Part shown: positions 28,602-36,487 of the stretch, piece after piece
Layout of the letters: every line of letters begins with the position of its first letter
Numbering within the stretch: position 1 is the first letter of the stretch
Made by a program: the position numbers and the translations under genes
From: Candidatus Sulfopaludibacter sp. SbA3
GTDB taxonomy: Bacteria; Acidobacteriota; Vicinamibacteria; Vicinamibacterales; UBA2999
Direction of reading: 5' to 3'
Assembly: GCA_945903265.1 (NCBI GenBank)
Contig: CAMDNQ010000004.1
Span: 1-64,000 of the forward strand
DNA: 64,000 nt
Notes under the pieces: generated by a model
The model's database searches: none
The model's input: only the letters and a program-made list of their open reading frames with translations
What the model was told of the DNA's origin: nothing

Positions 28602-29321
28602 GTGCCACGCGTAGAAAAGATGTTCGGGGACGTCGTCGACCCGTCTGTGAAGGTTGGGTCGAGTCAGTGGTACACCATTCCACTGTCGATCGTCGTCCAC
28701 ACCGCAGTCGTCCTGGCCATCGTGGTGATCCCGCTCATGGCGTATGACGTGCTGCCGACACCGCCCTCGATGATGAGCGCGTTCGTTGCGGCGCCTCCGC
28801 CGCCACCACCGCCGCCGCCGCCCCCCCCGCCGCCGGAGGCCGCGCCGCCGAAGCCGGTCGTCGAGGTCAATCCCGCGGCCGCGCCCGTGGAAGAACCGAA
28901 GGAAATTGCGCCGGAGCCGCCACCGCGGCCTGACTTCGACCGCGCAGCACCGACCGGCGGCGTGCCGGGCGGCGTTGTAGGCGGTGTCGTCGGCGGTCTG
29001 CCCGAGGCGCCGCCGCCCCCGCCGCCGCCACCCGCGCCGGTGCGCGTGGGCGGGGCGATCAAGCCGCCCGTCAAGACTCGCGACGTTCGGCCGTCCTATC
29101 CGCCGATCGCGCAGTCGGCGCGCGTCCAGGGCGTCGTCATCATCGAAGCGACGATCGGACCGACGGGCAAGGTGCAGGATGCACGCGTGCTCCGCTCGAT
29201 TCCGCTGCTCGACCAGGCGGCGCTCGACGCGGTGCGCCAGTGGGAGTTCACGCCGACGCTGCTCAACGGCGTGCCGGTCCCGGTCATCATGACCGTGACC
29301 GTCCAGTTCACTCTGAGTTAG
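28602..29321 (+). CDS. tonB: Energy transducer TonB
   Basis: About 239 residues. One N-terminal transmembrane helix ('IPLSIVVHTAVVLAIVVIPL', about 26-46) anchors it in the inner membrane. Proline-rich spacers with runs of 14 and 8 prolines span the periplasm. The C-terminal TonB domain includes 'PSYPPIAQSARVQGVVIIEATI' in parts, the YP motif that contacts receptors, and 'LDAVRQWEFTPTLLNGVPV'. The start is a GTG with AGGAGG nine bases upstream. It heads an operon with exbB and two exbD genes and probably powers the receptor at 31.8-35.1 kb. Confidence 0.94.
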   Translation: MPRVEKMFGDVVDPSVKVGSSQWYTIPLSIVVHTAVVLAIVVIPLMAYDVLPTPPSMMSAFVAAPPPPPPPPPPPPPPEAAPPKPVVEVNPAAAPVEEPKEIAPEPPPRPDFDRAAPTGGVPGGVVGGVVGGLPEAPPPPPPPPAPVRVGGAIKPPVKTRDVRPSYPPIAQSARVQGVVIIEATIGPTGKVQDARVLRSIPLLDQAALDAVRQWEFTPTLLNGVPVPVIMTVTVQFTLS

Positions 29322-29407
29322 TCAGAAGAGTTTTCGTCAGAAGAGCTGGCTAAGCAGAATAGTTGTCAACCAGAACGAGTTCGTAGAACTACTTCACGGA
29401 GGCTGTA

Positions 29408-30082
29408 ATGGATCTAGTCGAAATGTTCCGCCAGATGACGATTTACGCATGGGCGATCGCCATCATCCTGTTCGTCATGTCGTTCTGGTCGATCGGCGTG
29501 GCTATCGAGCGCTTCTACACCTTCAACAAGGCCCGCGAGCAGTCCAAGCTGTACGCGCCGAAGGTGGCCAAGCACCTGAAGGATGGCCGGCTGAAGGAAG
29601 CAATTGCGCTGTCGGGCTCCAAGGACTTCCGTTACAGCCACCTCGCGAAGGTCGTGCTCGCCGGGCTGCAGGAGTACCAGTTCCAGCAGGAGAGCGGCGG
29701 GACCGCGCTCAACCGCGAAGACGTGCTTGACACCGTGCGCCGCTCGATTCAGCGCGCCAGCGCGCTGACCGCGTCGGACCTCAAGAAGGGCGTCACCGCG
29801 CTCGCGACCATCGGCTCGACGGCGCCGTTCGTCGGACTGCTCGGCACGGTCATCGGCGTTATCAACGCGTTCGTCGGCATCGGGTCGACGGGCACGGGCA
29901 GCATCGGCGCGGTATCGGCCGGTATTGCAGAAGCGCTCATCGAGACCGCGCTCGGTCTGTTCGTCGCGATTCCGGCGGTGTGGTTCTACAACTACCTGTC
30001 GAACCGTCTTGAATACTTCAACGTGGAGATGGACAACTCCTCGTCGGAGCTCGTGGATTACTTCATCAAGAAGACCGCGTAA
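29408..30082 (+). CDS. exbB: MotA/TolQ/ExbB proton channel family protein
   Basis: About 224 residues. An N-terminal helix ('YAWAIAIILFVMSFWSIGVAIE' region) and two later helices ('LATIGSTAPFVGLLGTVIGV' and 'ALIETALGLFVAIPAVWFYNYL') are characteristic of ExbB/TolQ. It forms the proton channel with ExbD that energises TonB. GGAGG precedes the ATG. The spacer from tonB holds a direct repeat, GTCAGAAGAG twice (around 29321-29346). Confidence 0.93.
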   Translation: MDLVEMFRQMTIYAWAIAIILFVMSFWSIGVAIERFYTFNKAREQSKLYAPKVAKHLKDGRLKEAIALSGSKDFRYSHLAKVVLAGLQEYQFQQESGGTALNREDVLDTVRRSIQRASALTASDLKKGVTALATIGSTAPFVGLLGTVIGVINAFVGIGSTGTGSIGAVSAGIAEALIETALGLFVAIPAVWFYNYLSNRLEYFNVEMDNSSSELVDYFIKKTA

Positions 30083-30127
30083 CGGACGACGCGCCGGTCA
30101 GGTTACGAGTAGCCAGGAGTATTCGCT

Positions 30128-30559
30128 ATGTCAATGCAAGTTGGTGGAAGCGGCACAGGCCCGAAGGCCGATATCAACGTGACGCCCCTCGTGGACGTCA
30201 TGCTGGTGCTGCTGATCATCATGATGATCATCGCGCCCCTGCTCCAGCAGGGCGTGGCGCTCACGCTGCCGATCGCAAACAACAGCTCCGAGAAGCCCGA
30301 GACGCAGGAAGACACCCTCGTCCAGATCACCGCCGACGGACGCTTTCACGTCAACGGCAAGTCGGTCCAGGACAACGAGCTCCGGGTGCGCGTCGAGGAA
30401 GCGCTCGAGCTGAAGGCCCAGCGCATTCTCATCATCAAGGCGGATGAGGATACGGCGTACAGCTCGGTCATGCAGGCGATGGACGAATTGCGCGCCGTCG
30501 GCCTCGAAGACATCGGGCTGATCACCGAGCGCCGCGGCGGACAGGCGGGAGGCGAGTAA
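30128..30559 (+). CDS. exbD: Biopolymer transport protein ExbD/TolR, first copy
   Basis: About 143 residues. The motif 'DINVTPLVDVMLVLLIIMM' carries the conserved membrane Asp that takes up protons. A periplasmic domain follows ('QRILIIKADEDTAYSSVMQAMDELR' region). AGGAG lies upstream of the ATG. Its last base overlaps the second exbD (TAATG). Confidence 0.93.
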   Translation: MSMQVGGSGTGPKADINVTPLVDVMLVLLIIMMIIAPLLQQGVALTLPIANNSSEKPETQEDTLVQITADGRFHVNGKSVQDNELRVRVEEALELKAQRILIIKADEDTAYSSVMQAMDELRAVGLEDIGLITERRGGQAGGE

Positions 30560-31026
30560 TGGCTCACCACCAGCATCACGGCGCCGACCGCGTCTACCAG
30601 GGCAAGAAGCTGGAGACGTCGTGCGACATGAACGTCACGCCGATGATCGACGTGCTGCTCGTGCTGCTCGTCATCTTCATGGCGGCGCTTCCGCTGTCAC
30701 AGCGGGGCGTCGACATCAACCTGCCCCCCGAGAGCGAGAACACCGAGAACACGCCGCCCCCCGTGGGGCAGATCGTGCTCAACTACTCGGCCGACCGGCA
30801 GATCACGGTCAACAGCGAGCCCATCCAGCTGAACGCGCTGGAGGATCGCCTCCGGGAACTGTTCGAGGATCGGCGCGAGAAGACGATGTTCATCATGGGC
30901 GCCGGCACGCTGCGGTACGGAGAGATCATCTCGGTGATTGACGCCGCTAAGGGCGCCGGAGTCGAGAAGGTCGGCATCGTTACCGATGGCATGCGGCGCG
31001 CCGCTGGCGGCGCGCCAGCGTCCTAG
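30559..31026 (+). CDS. exbD: Biopolymer transport protein ExbD/TolR, second copy
   Basis: About 155 residues. It begins with a His-rich stretch (MAHHQHHGADRVYQGKK), then 'CDMNVTPMIDVLLVLLVIFM' with the conserved Asp in the membrane helix, and an ExbD periplasmic domain. Paired non-identical ExbD genes are common in such operons and may form a heteromeric stator. It is the last gene before a strong terminator. Confidence 0.93.
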   Translation: MAHHQHHGADRVYQGKKLETSCDMNVTPMIDVLLVLLVIFMAALPLSQRGVDINLPPESENTENTPPPVGQIVLNYSADRQITVNSEPIQLNALEDRLRELFEDRREKTMFIMGAGTLRYGEIISVIDAAKGAGVEKVGIVTDGMRRAAGGAPAS

Positions 31027-31054
31027 GCACGCCGGGACCAGCAGTCGCTATTCA

Positions 31055-31086
31055 GGGCCGCTCCCCAGGGAGCGGCCCTTTTTCTT
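31055..31086 (+). terminator. Intrinsic terminator of the tonB operon
   Basis: An 11-base perfect stem (GGGCCGCTCCC / GGGAGCGGCCC) is followed by TTTTTCTTT. It lies 29 bases after the second exbD. Confidence 0.92.
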
Positions 31087-31171
31087 TGTACGGGTGTGAA
31101 AGGGTCAGCGAATCGGCCTGGTGGTCCTCTGGAGCGATCTTCCCGGCCGCTCGGGGCCCGATGGCCCCCTG

Positions 31172-31705
31172 CTAGGGACGCACGCTGGCGGGCGGAACGA
31201 CGCCATTCAGACGGAGGTAGACGGCCATCTGGCCGTAGATGTCCCACGTGTGGCCGATCAGAAACGTGAACATCCGCGCCCGCGACGACGGGCCCAGGAA
31301 CCCGGGGGGCATCGCGGCCGGCTGCAGGATGGTCTGATCGTTCAGTTCCTTCAGCACCGCAATGCCGTAGTCGAACGACGCGTCCATGGCTGCGATGGTC
31401 GCCGCCTTGCCGGTCGTGTTCGGGTCAATTTTCGGGGCGACCGCCTTGCTACCCACCATCCCCAGGAACCGCGCGTTGACGGTGGCGACGTGCATGACCT
31501 GCTGGCCGAAGTCGCGCTGGGGCGGCGTCGACTTGAACGTGAACTTGTCCTCCGGCATCGCGCCGGCGATCCTGTCCATGGTGCCCTTGAGGTCGGTCCA
31601 GTCCTTGAGCATCTCGGCCTGGATGGAAACGGTCTGCGCCAATGCCGTGTCGGCCATGCACAGGGCGATCACGAACATGCCGATCGTGCGAACGAGCTGT
31701 TTCAC
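31172..31705 (-). CDS. Exported DinB/YfiT-like protein
   Basis: About 177 residues. The four-helix DinB fold is suggested by 'FGQQVMHVATVNARFLGM' and 'FLIGHTWDIYGQMAVYLRLNG', with the paired His residues that bind metal in this superfamily. It begins with a signal peptide (MKQLVRTIGMFVIALCMADTALAQ), unlike the cytosolic thiol-transferase relatives. The GTG at 31705 is supported by AGGAGG about nine bases upstream. The function is unknown. Confidence 0.82.
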   Translation of the reverse strand: MKQLVRTIGMFVIALCMADTALAQTVSIQAEMLKDWTDLKGTMDRIAGAMPEDKFTFKSTPPQRDFGQQVMHVATVNARFLGMVGSKAVAPKIDPNTTGKAATIAAMDASFDYGIAVLKELNDQTILQPAAMPPGFLGPSSRARMFTFLIGHTWDIYGQMAVYLRLNGVVPPASVRP

Positions 31706-31752
31706 CGGTAAGCCTCCTGTCAGGTCCCAGAGCTTACCTCTGTCCGTGCCCC

Positions 31753-31793
31753 AAAACGAAAACGGCCGGCGCTCCCACTGGAGCGCCGGCCGT
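31753..31793 (-). terminator. Intrinsic terminator of the TonB-dependent receptor
   Basis: A 14-base perfect stem (ACGGCCGGCGCTCC with its complement) around a four-base loop. On the minus strand it is followed by TTTTCGTTTT. Confidence 0.88.
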
Positions 31794-31806
31794 CTGACAT
31801 ATGTAG

Positions 31807-31828
31807 GGCGGACCTTGTCAGGTCCGCC
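31807..31828. repeat. Dispersed hairpin, GGCGGACCT...AGGTCCGCC
   Basis: A nine-base perfect inverted repeat with a four-base loop (TGTC), just after the receptor stop codon. The core GCGGACCT/AGGTCCGC recurs at 52287-52329, so this is probably a REP-like family. Confidence 0.6.
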
Positions 31829-31837
31829 GACCGATTG

Positions 31838-34800
31838 CTAGTTGAACGAGTACCGCAGGCTGACCATGAGCCGATAGACGTCAGTCGAAAAGGACGTCGT
31901 CTCCAGCGACTTGGTGAGTAGCTCGTTGTTGACGACGACCAGCCGGTAGGTCGCGCGGCCCTGGGCATCGATGCCAGGGTTGGTCAGGATCTGGTTCCGA
32001 ATCAACCGCTGGCCGACTCCCCAGTCGCTGTTCACCAGGTTCGTGAAGTTGTCGATATCCAGCCTGAGCTGAAAGGCATGGCGCGCGCCGCCGAAGCTCC
32101 TGAAGATACCCTGCGTCACGCTCAGGTCCGCCCGGTGCACCAGTGGGAGAAACACCGCGCCTCTCTCGGCGTATTCGCCCCTGCGCTTGCTGAGGTACCT
32201 GTCCTGCGCGATATACGCATCCCAGGCAGCCGCCTGCTCGGCTGCGGTGAAGGTCCTCGCGCCGGCTGCGAACGCCTGAAAATTCATCTCCGACTGATTC
32301 TTGGGGATGTAGATCAGGTCGCTGCCCGCGCCGCCGTCGCCGTTCAAGTCGCCTGCGAACACGTAGCTGGTGTTCCCGCTATTGCGGGATTCCCAGAACA
32401 CGGAGACGCTGGTGCTTCCGAAGGCGAAATATTCACGCGTATAGGACGCCAGCGCGAAGGCGCGGTGCCCCAGCGAAGCGCCGAAGGGCGTCGAGTACGC
32501 GACGCCGGGATTGTTCGGGTCGCCGGCATGCGGGTTTCCCGCCCAGGATCCGAAGGCGATCGACCCAGCGTCCACGGTGTTCCTGGAGATGTTGTAGCTG
32601 TAGGCGCCGCGGAGCGACAGTCCGAAGGTCGTGGCCTTGGACAGTGTACCGGCGATGTTCCACGCCGAGCCGTCGTTCTGGTTCCTCAGCACAGTTGCGT
32701 TGGCGACATGGGAGTGGATGCGATTGCTCGTCCACCGGGGGCGGGCATCGGCGCCGGCGAAACTGCTCTGCGCGGCCGGCAGGTTCGCGTTGATGTAGGA
32801 AATGCCGTTGACGTCGCGGCTGAACAGGAGCTCGGCCGTCCCGGTGACGCCCCAGGGCAGCCGCCGGTCGACTGCGACGTTGCTCCGCCAGATCTGGGGG
32901 AACTTGAACGTGGAGTTGGTCAACGCCAGCTCGTAGGACGAGGCTGGCGCGCCGGTGACGTTCGACGGCCAGTAGTGCTTCGGATCCGGATGGAACGGCT
33001 TGTTCGTGGTGTTGTCTTCCTGGATGAACCCGGTCAAGACGCCTGTGTTGCCAATCTGGTTCGAGATCCAGACATAGGCGGGCCGGCCGGTGAAGATTCC
33101 CGTGCCGCCCCGTACTTGCGTGCGCTGATCGCCGGCCACGTCCCAGTTGACGCCGACGCGCGGAGACCAGAGCACCTTGGGATCCGGCAACGACCCCGAT
33201 GAGAACTGGATGCTCTGTCCGCGTTCATCCCGGAAGGTCAGGTTGTCGGCGTCGGGATTCGCGAACCCGGTGTCGCCGAAGACCGGCACATCGAATCTCA
33301 GCCCTGCCGTGACGGTGACGTTTCTCCTGGGTCGCCATTCGTCCTGGACGTACGCTCCGCCGTAGAGGACCGTGAGCGGCTGCACCGGCTTTTCGATGCC
33401 CGGGATGTTCATGTAGCGCACCTGAAAACGGCGTAGCGTCACGGGAGACGTCGACCGGTTCGGGTTGGCCAGATAGCCATTGGCGTCGGCGTAGAAATCC
33501 GCCAGCGAGTTGTAGACGTACACACTCTGCGAACCCGGAAAGAACACGTTCTCGGATTCGTAGCGCTCCAGGCTCGCACCGAAGGTCAGCGAGTGTCTCT
33601 CGCCGAATTTCGTGAAATTGTCCTGCAGTTGGAAGGTGTTGTAGCGCAGCTCGTTGTTCGGCGTAAACGGCTCGAAGCCGAATGACGTGTAGGACTGGCC
33701 GGCCTGCCAGATGTCCACGAGCGGGAACAAGCCCGTTCCGGCGCCGCGGCTCTCATCCTGGGACGTATAGCCGGCGATGAGGCTGTTGGACATGGTGCTG
33801 CCGATGATCGAGTTCCATTCTCCGATGGGCGACCGGATATTTTCCAGAAGCACGTAGTTCGAATTCTGGAAGCCGAGGAAGCTGGTCGTGCCCGACCCAC
33901 GGCCCAGGCCGAGCGAGCTGGAGCCCGACACCGTCACGTCGGTCTGTGAATCCAGGTGAAAGTATCGAAAATTGAGCTTGTTGCTGTTGTTCAGGCTGTA
34001 GTCGGTTCTGAGCAGAAACCGTCGGACCGGAGTCTTATCGTCGTAGTCCTGGAACGGCCCCGTCGTGTAGTTGAGGTTCGAACCCAGAAAAGAGCTCAGC
34101 GTCGTCAAGTCCGATTCCAGCACGCGGGTGATGCTGCCGCCGACCGGTTCGCCTCCGCGGTTGGCCCGAAAGGTCGTCAGCGGACGTGTGTCGGATTCGT
34201 CCTCGAAGTTACCGAAGACAAACAGCTTGTTTCTGATGATCGGTCCGGAGGCAGAGCCGCCGGTGTTTCGGAAGGTGAACGTGCCCGGGTTGAAGCTCAG
34301 CCCCTTGGCCTCGGTCCCGACGAAATCCTCGTTGCGGAGCCGGTGGTAGAGCGAGCCGCTGAACTGATTGGTGCCGCTGCGAGTGACGGTATTGACGCCG
34401 GCGCCGACAAAATTGCCCTGCCGTACGTCGTAGGGCGCGACGTTGACCTGCACCTGCTCGATCGATTCCAGGGAGATCGGGGCCACGCCCGTCCGTTCGC
34501 CAGGCGCTCCGGCCAGGCCAAAGGAGTTGTTGAACGACGAACCGTCGACCGTGATGTTGTTGAGGCGGTTGTCCTGTCCCCCGAAGGAAGTGCCGCTGGC
34601 TTGGGGGGTGAGCCGCGTAATGTCGCTGAGCCGCCCGGATACCGTGGGCAGCGTGGCGAGTTCGAGGCGGCTCACGGCGGTTGCTGCGCCGGTACGGCTC
34701 GAGCTGAAGACCGGGTCGGCCTGCGCGCTCACCGTCACCTGTTCGGTGACCGCAATCGGGCTCACGGTGATATTGAGGTCCGTGGCGACGCCGAGGTTGA

Positions 34801-35113
34801 CCGTCACGTCACTCTGCGTTTCGGGCGCGAATGCTGGACCTGCGCCGCTGCCAAAGGCAACAGTCACGCTGTACGGGCCGCCGACACGCATGCCGGGAAT
34901 GGAGAAGCGCCCGTCCGCGCGGGTCACGCTCTCATAACTGGTTCCGGACGGCTCGTGGATGGCGATGACGTCTGCGCCGGCCACCGCCTGGCCCTGAGGG
35001 TTGGTCACGAGGCCGCTGATGGCGCCCGTGGTGACGCCCTGCGCGAATGCCTGGCCCGCAGGCCACGCCATGGCGCAGAACGCAAGTACGGTAAGCCAAC
35101 GTCTGATGTACAT
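31838..35113 (-). CDS. Oar-like TonB-dependent outer-membrane receptor
   Basis: About 1,091 residues. Signal peptide (MYIRRWLTVLAFCAMAWPAG...), then a carboxypeptidase-regulatory-like domain ('GAISGLVTNPQGQAVAGADV'). Next comes a plug domain ('QDNRLNNITVDGSSFNNSFG', 'SGTNQFSGSLYHRLRNEDF') and a large beta-barrel ending 'VYRLMVSLRYSFN' with a terminal aromatic. This Oar/RagA-like type is greatly expanded in Acidobacteriota. The substrate is unknown; large organic ligands are likely. I chose the ATG at 35113 because GGAGAG lies seven bases upstream; ATG 35119 and TTG 35128 are in frame. There is no SusD-like partner. Confidence 0.92.
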   Translation of the reverse strand: MYIRRWLTVLAFCAMAWPAGQAFAQGVTTGAISGLVTNPQGQAVAGADVIAIHEPSGTSYESVTRADGRFSIPGMRVGGPYSVTVAFGSGAGPAFAPETQSDVTVNLGVATDLNITVSPIAVTEQVTVSAQADPVFSSSRTGAATAVSRLELATLPTVSGRLSDITRLTPQASGTSFGGQDNRLNNITVDGSSFNNSFGLAGAPGERTGVAPISLESIEQVQVNVAPYDVRQGNFVGAGVNTVTRSGTNQFSGSLYHRLRNEDFVGTEAKGLSFNPGTFTFRNTGGSASGPIIRNKLFVFGNFEDESDTRPLTTFRANRGGEPVGGSITRVLESDLTTLSSFLGSNLNYTTGPFQDYDDKTPVRRFLLRTDYSLNNSNKLNFRYFHLDSQTDVTVSGSSSLGLGRGSGTTSFLGFQNSNYVLLENIRSPIGEWNSIIGSTMSNSLIAGYTSQDESRGAGTGLFPLVDIWQAGQSYTSFGFEPFTPNNELRYNTFQLQDNFTKFGERHSLTFGASLERYESENVFFPGSQSVYVYNSLADFYADANGYLANPNRSTSPVTLRRFQVRYMNIPGIEKPVQPLTVLYGGAYVQDEWRPRRNVTVTAGLRFDVPVFGDTGFANPDADNLTFRDERGQSIQFSSGSLPDPKVLWSPRVGVNWDVAGDQRTQVRGGTGIFTGRPAYVWISNQIGNTGVLTGFIQEDNTTNKPFHPDPKHYWPSNVTGAPASSYELALTNSTFKFPQIWRSNVAVDRRLPWGVTGTAELLFSRDVNGISYINANLPAAQSSFAGADARPRWTSNRIHSHVANATVLRNQNDGSAWNIAGTLSKATTFGLSLRGAYSYNISRNTVDAGSIAFGSWAGNPHAGDPNNPGVAYSTPFGASLGHRAFALASYTREYFAFGSTSVSVFWESRNSGNTSYVFAGDLNGDGGAGSDLIYIPKNQSEMNFQAFAAGARTFTAAEQAAAWDAYIAQDRYLSKRRGEYAERGAVFLPLVHRADLSVTQGIFRSFGGARHAFQLRLDIDNFTNLVNSDWGVGQRLIRNQILTNPGIDAQGRATYRLVVVNNELLTKSLETTSFSTDVYRLMVSLRYSFN

Positions 35114-35248
35114 CTTCATACTCTCCAACTAGTTAGGCGCGACGAGGAACAAACGGTACGTAGTACTAGCAAAGCGTCGTGACGGTTCCGTGAAGCAAGA
35201 TGACGTGGAAGAGGGCGCATGGCCCGGGGTGCGGAAAGAATTGTACAT

Positions 35249-35281
35249 GAAAAAGGGGCCACTCCCGGGCGGGAGCGGCCC
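35249..35281 (-). terminator. Intrinsic terminator of the TPR lipoprotein gene
   Basis: Stem GGGGCCGCTCCC / GGGAGTGGCCCC with a GCCC-type loop, followed on the minus strand by TTTTT. It separates the TPR gene from the receptor gene downstream. Confidence 0.88.
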
Positions 35282-35318
35282 CTGACAAGTGCGTCGGTCC
35301 GACGCGAACGGTTCGACG

Positions 35319-36287
35319 CTACTCCGTGCCCGCCGGAGCGGCTGCAGCGGTCGCGAAGTTCGCCTTGCGGATCTCCTCGGCGCGGTTCTGGAGCTGGTCG
35401 GCCTCGCGCAGCAGCGCCTGCTGGCGCGCCGGGTTCCGCTCGAGATTCGCCTGCACGCGCAGCAGCAGGTTCTTGTAGACCAGGGCTTCCATGTAGCCCT
35501 CGTTGAGCATCAGGGACTTGTCGATCGCCGCGATGCCCATCTGGGTGTACTTGATTTTCTCTGGGTCGCTCAGGCTGAAGTCGCGGTACGCCTTCTCCCA
35601 GTAGTAGGTGGCAATCGTGTAGAACGCCTCGGGATTGGTTGGCTCGCGTTCTGCGCGTGCGTTGAGCGCCTCGATCGCGCCCTCGAAGTTGCCCTGGCGG
35701 TTGTAGTAGGCGGCGAGATTCGTATAGACGGCCGGCTCGGTCGGACGCGCTTCGCGCGCCTGCACCAGCGTCTGCTCGGCGCGCTCGTAATCGCCGCTGT
35801 CCTCGTAGATACGAGCCAGCGCGAAATAGTTGACCGGGTCGCTTGGATCCATCTCGATCAGCTGCTGGACGACCGGCTCGGACTGCGCCGGGTCATTCAG
35901 CTTGTCCGCGCCGTAGGCGTTCGCCAGGTACTGCAGCGCCAGCTTCCTGAGCTCCGGACGCTGTTCCAGTTCGACCGCCTTCTTGTAATTCGCGACGGCA
36001 TTGTCGATCAAGGCGTCGTTGGCCGCCTCGCCGCGGCGCGTCGGCCGGTACATGTTGTCGTAGCTGTTCCCCAGATAGAAATACGATTCCGTCTGAGTCG
36101 GGTCGGCGGCGATAGCCTTTTCATAGGCTTCGATGGCGCCCCGATAATCCTGCTGCTGGTAGGCCGTATGCGCATCCTTGAGCGCCATACGCGCCTCGAG
36201 CATCTTCACCTGGCCGCATCCGGCCACCAACAGGCTGAGCCCCGTAGCAAAGGCCACGACGGCCGCCCGTAACGCAAACTTCCGCAT
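35319..36287 (-). CDS. TPR-repeat lipoprotein
   Basis: About 322 residues. A lipobox (LLVAGC, Cys at about 24) marks an envelope lipoprotein. Several TPR units follow, for example 'AHTAYQQQDYRGAIEAYEKA', 'YFALARIYEDSGDYERAEQT' and 'VYTNLAAYYNRQGNFEGAIEAL'. The C-terminal helix ('QQALLREADQLQNRAEEIRK') looks coiled. The function is unknown; it probably scaffolds an envelope complex. The ATG at 36287 gives the signal peptide and has GGGGGA upstream. A good promoter is visible at 36349-36378. Confidence 0.85.
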   Translation of the reverse strand: MRKFALRAAVVAFATGLSLLVAGCGQVKMLEARMALKDAHTAYQQQDYRGAIEAYEKAIAADPTQTESYFYLGNSYDNMYRPTRRGEAANDALIDNAVANYKKAVELEQRPELRKLALQYLANAYGADKLNDPAQSEPVVQQLIEMDPSDPVNYFALARIYEDSGDYERAEQTLVQAREARPTEPAVYTNLAAYYNRQGNFEGAIEALNARAEREPTNPEAFYTIATYYWEKAYRDFSLSDPEKIKYTQMGIAAIDKSLMLNEGYMEALVYKNLLLRVQANLERNPARQQALLREADQLQNRAEEIRKANFATAAAAPAGTE

Positions 36288-36348
36288 CCTATCCCCCTTA
36301 GACCTCGGGTCGGCAGGCGTCGCCCGCCGTGAGTCCTGCAAGCGCGCC

Positions 36349-36378
36349 AGTATAGTGATCGCGTTTCAGGTGAGTCAA
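36349..36378 (-). promoter_or_regulatory. Sigma-70-type promoter of the TPR lipoprotein gene
   Basis: Minus strand -35 TTGACT (36373-36378), an 18-base spacer, and -10 TATACT (36349-36354). It leaves a leader of about 55 bases. Confidence 0.75.
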
Positions 36379-36397
36379 GAACTACCCGGCAGTTGCC

Positions 36398-36426
36398 TTG
36401 ACCCCCTCCAACCCCACTCCTATCAT
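36398..36426 (+). promoter_or_regulatory. Sigma-70-type promoter of the Rel/SpoT gene
   Basis: -35 TTGACC (36398-36403), a 17-base spacer, and -10 TATCAT (36421-36426), with a leader of about 55 bases. It is back to back with the TPR lipoprotein promoter; the two -35 boxes are only 20 bases apart. Confidence 0.75.
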
Positions 36427-36487
36427 GAAGATGGCGGCATCCGACAGGGTCTCGGGGACCCGTCACGCAGTTTAGACACCATCCAGC

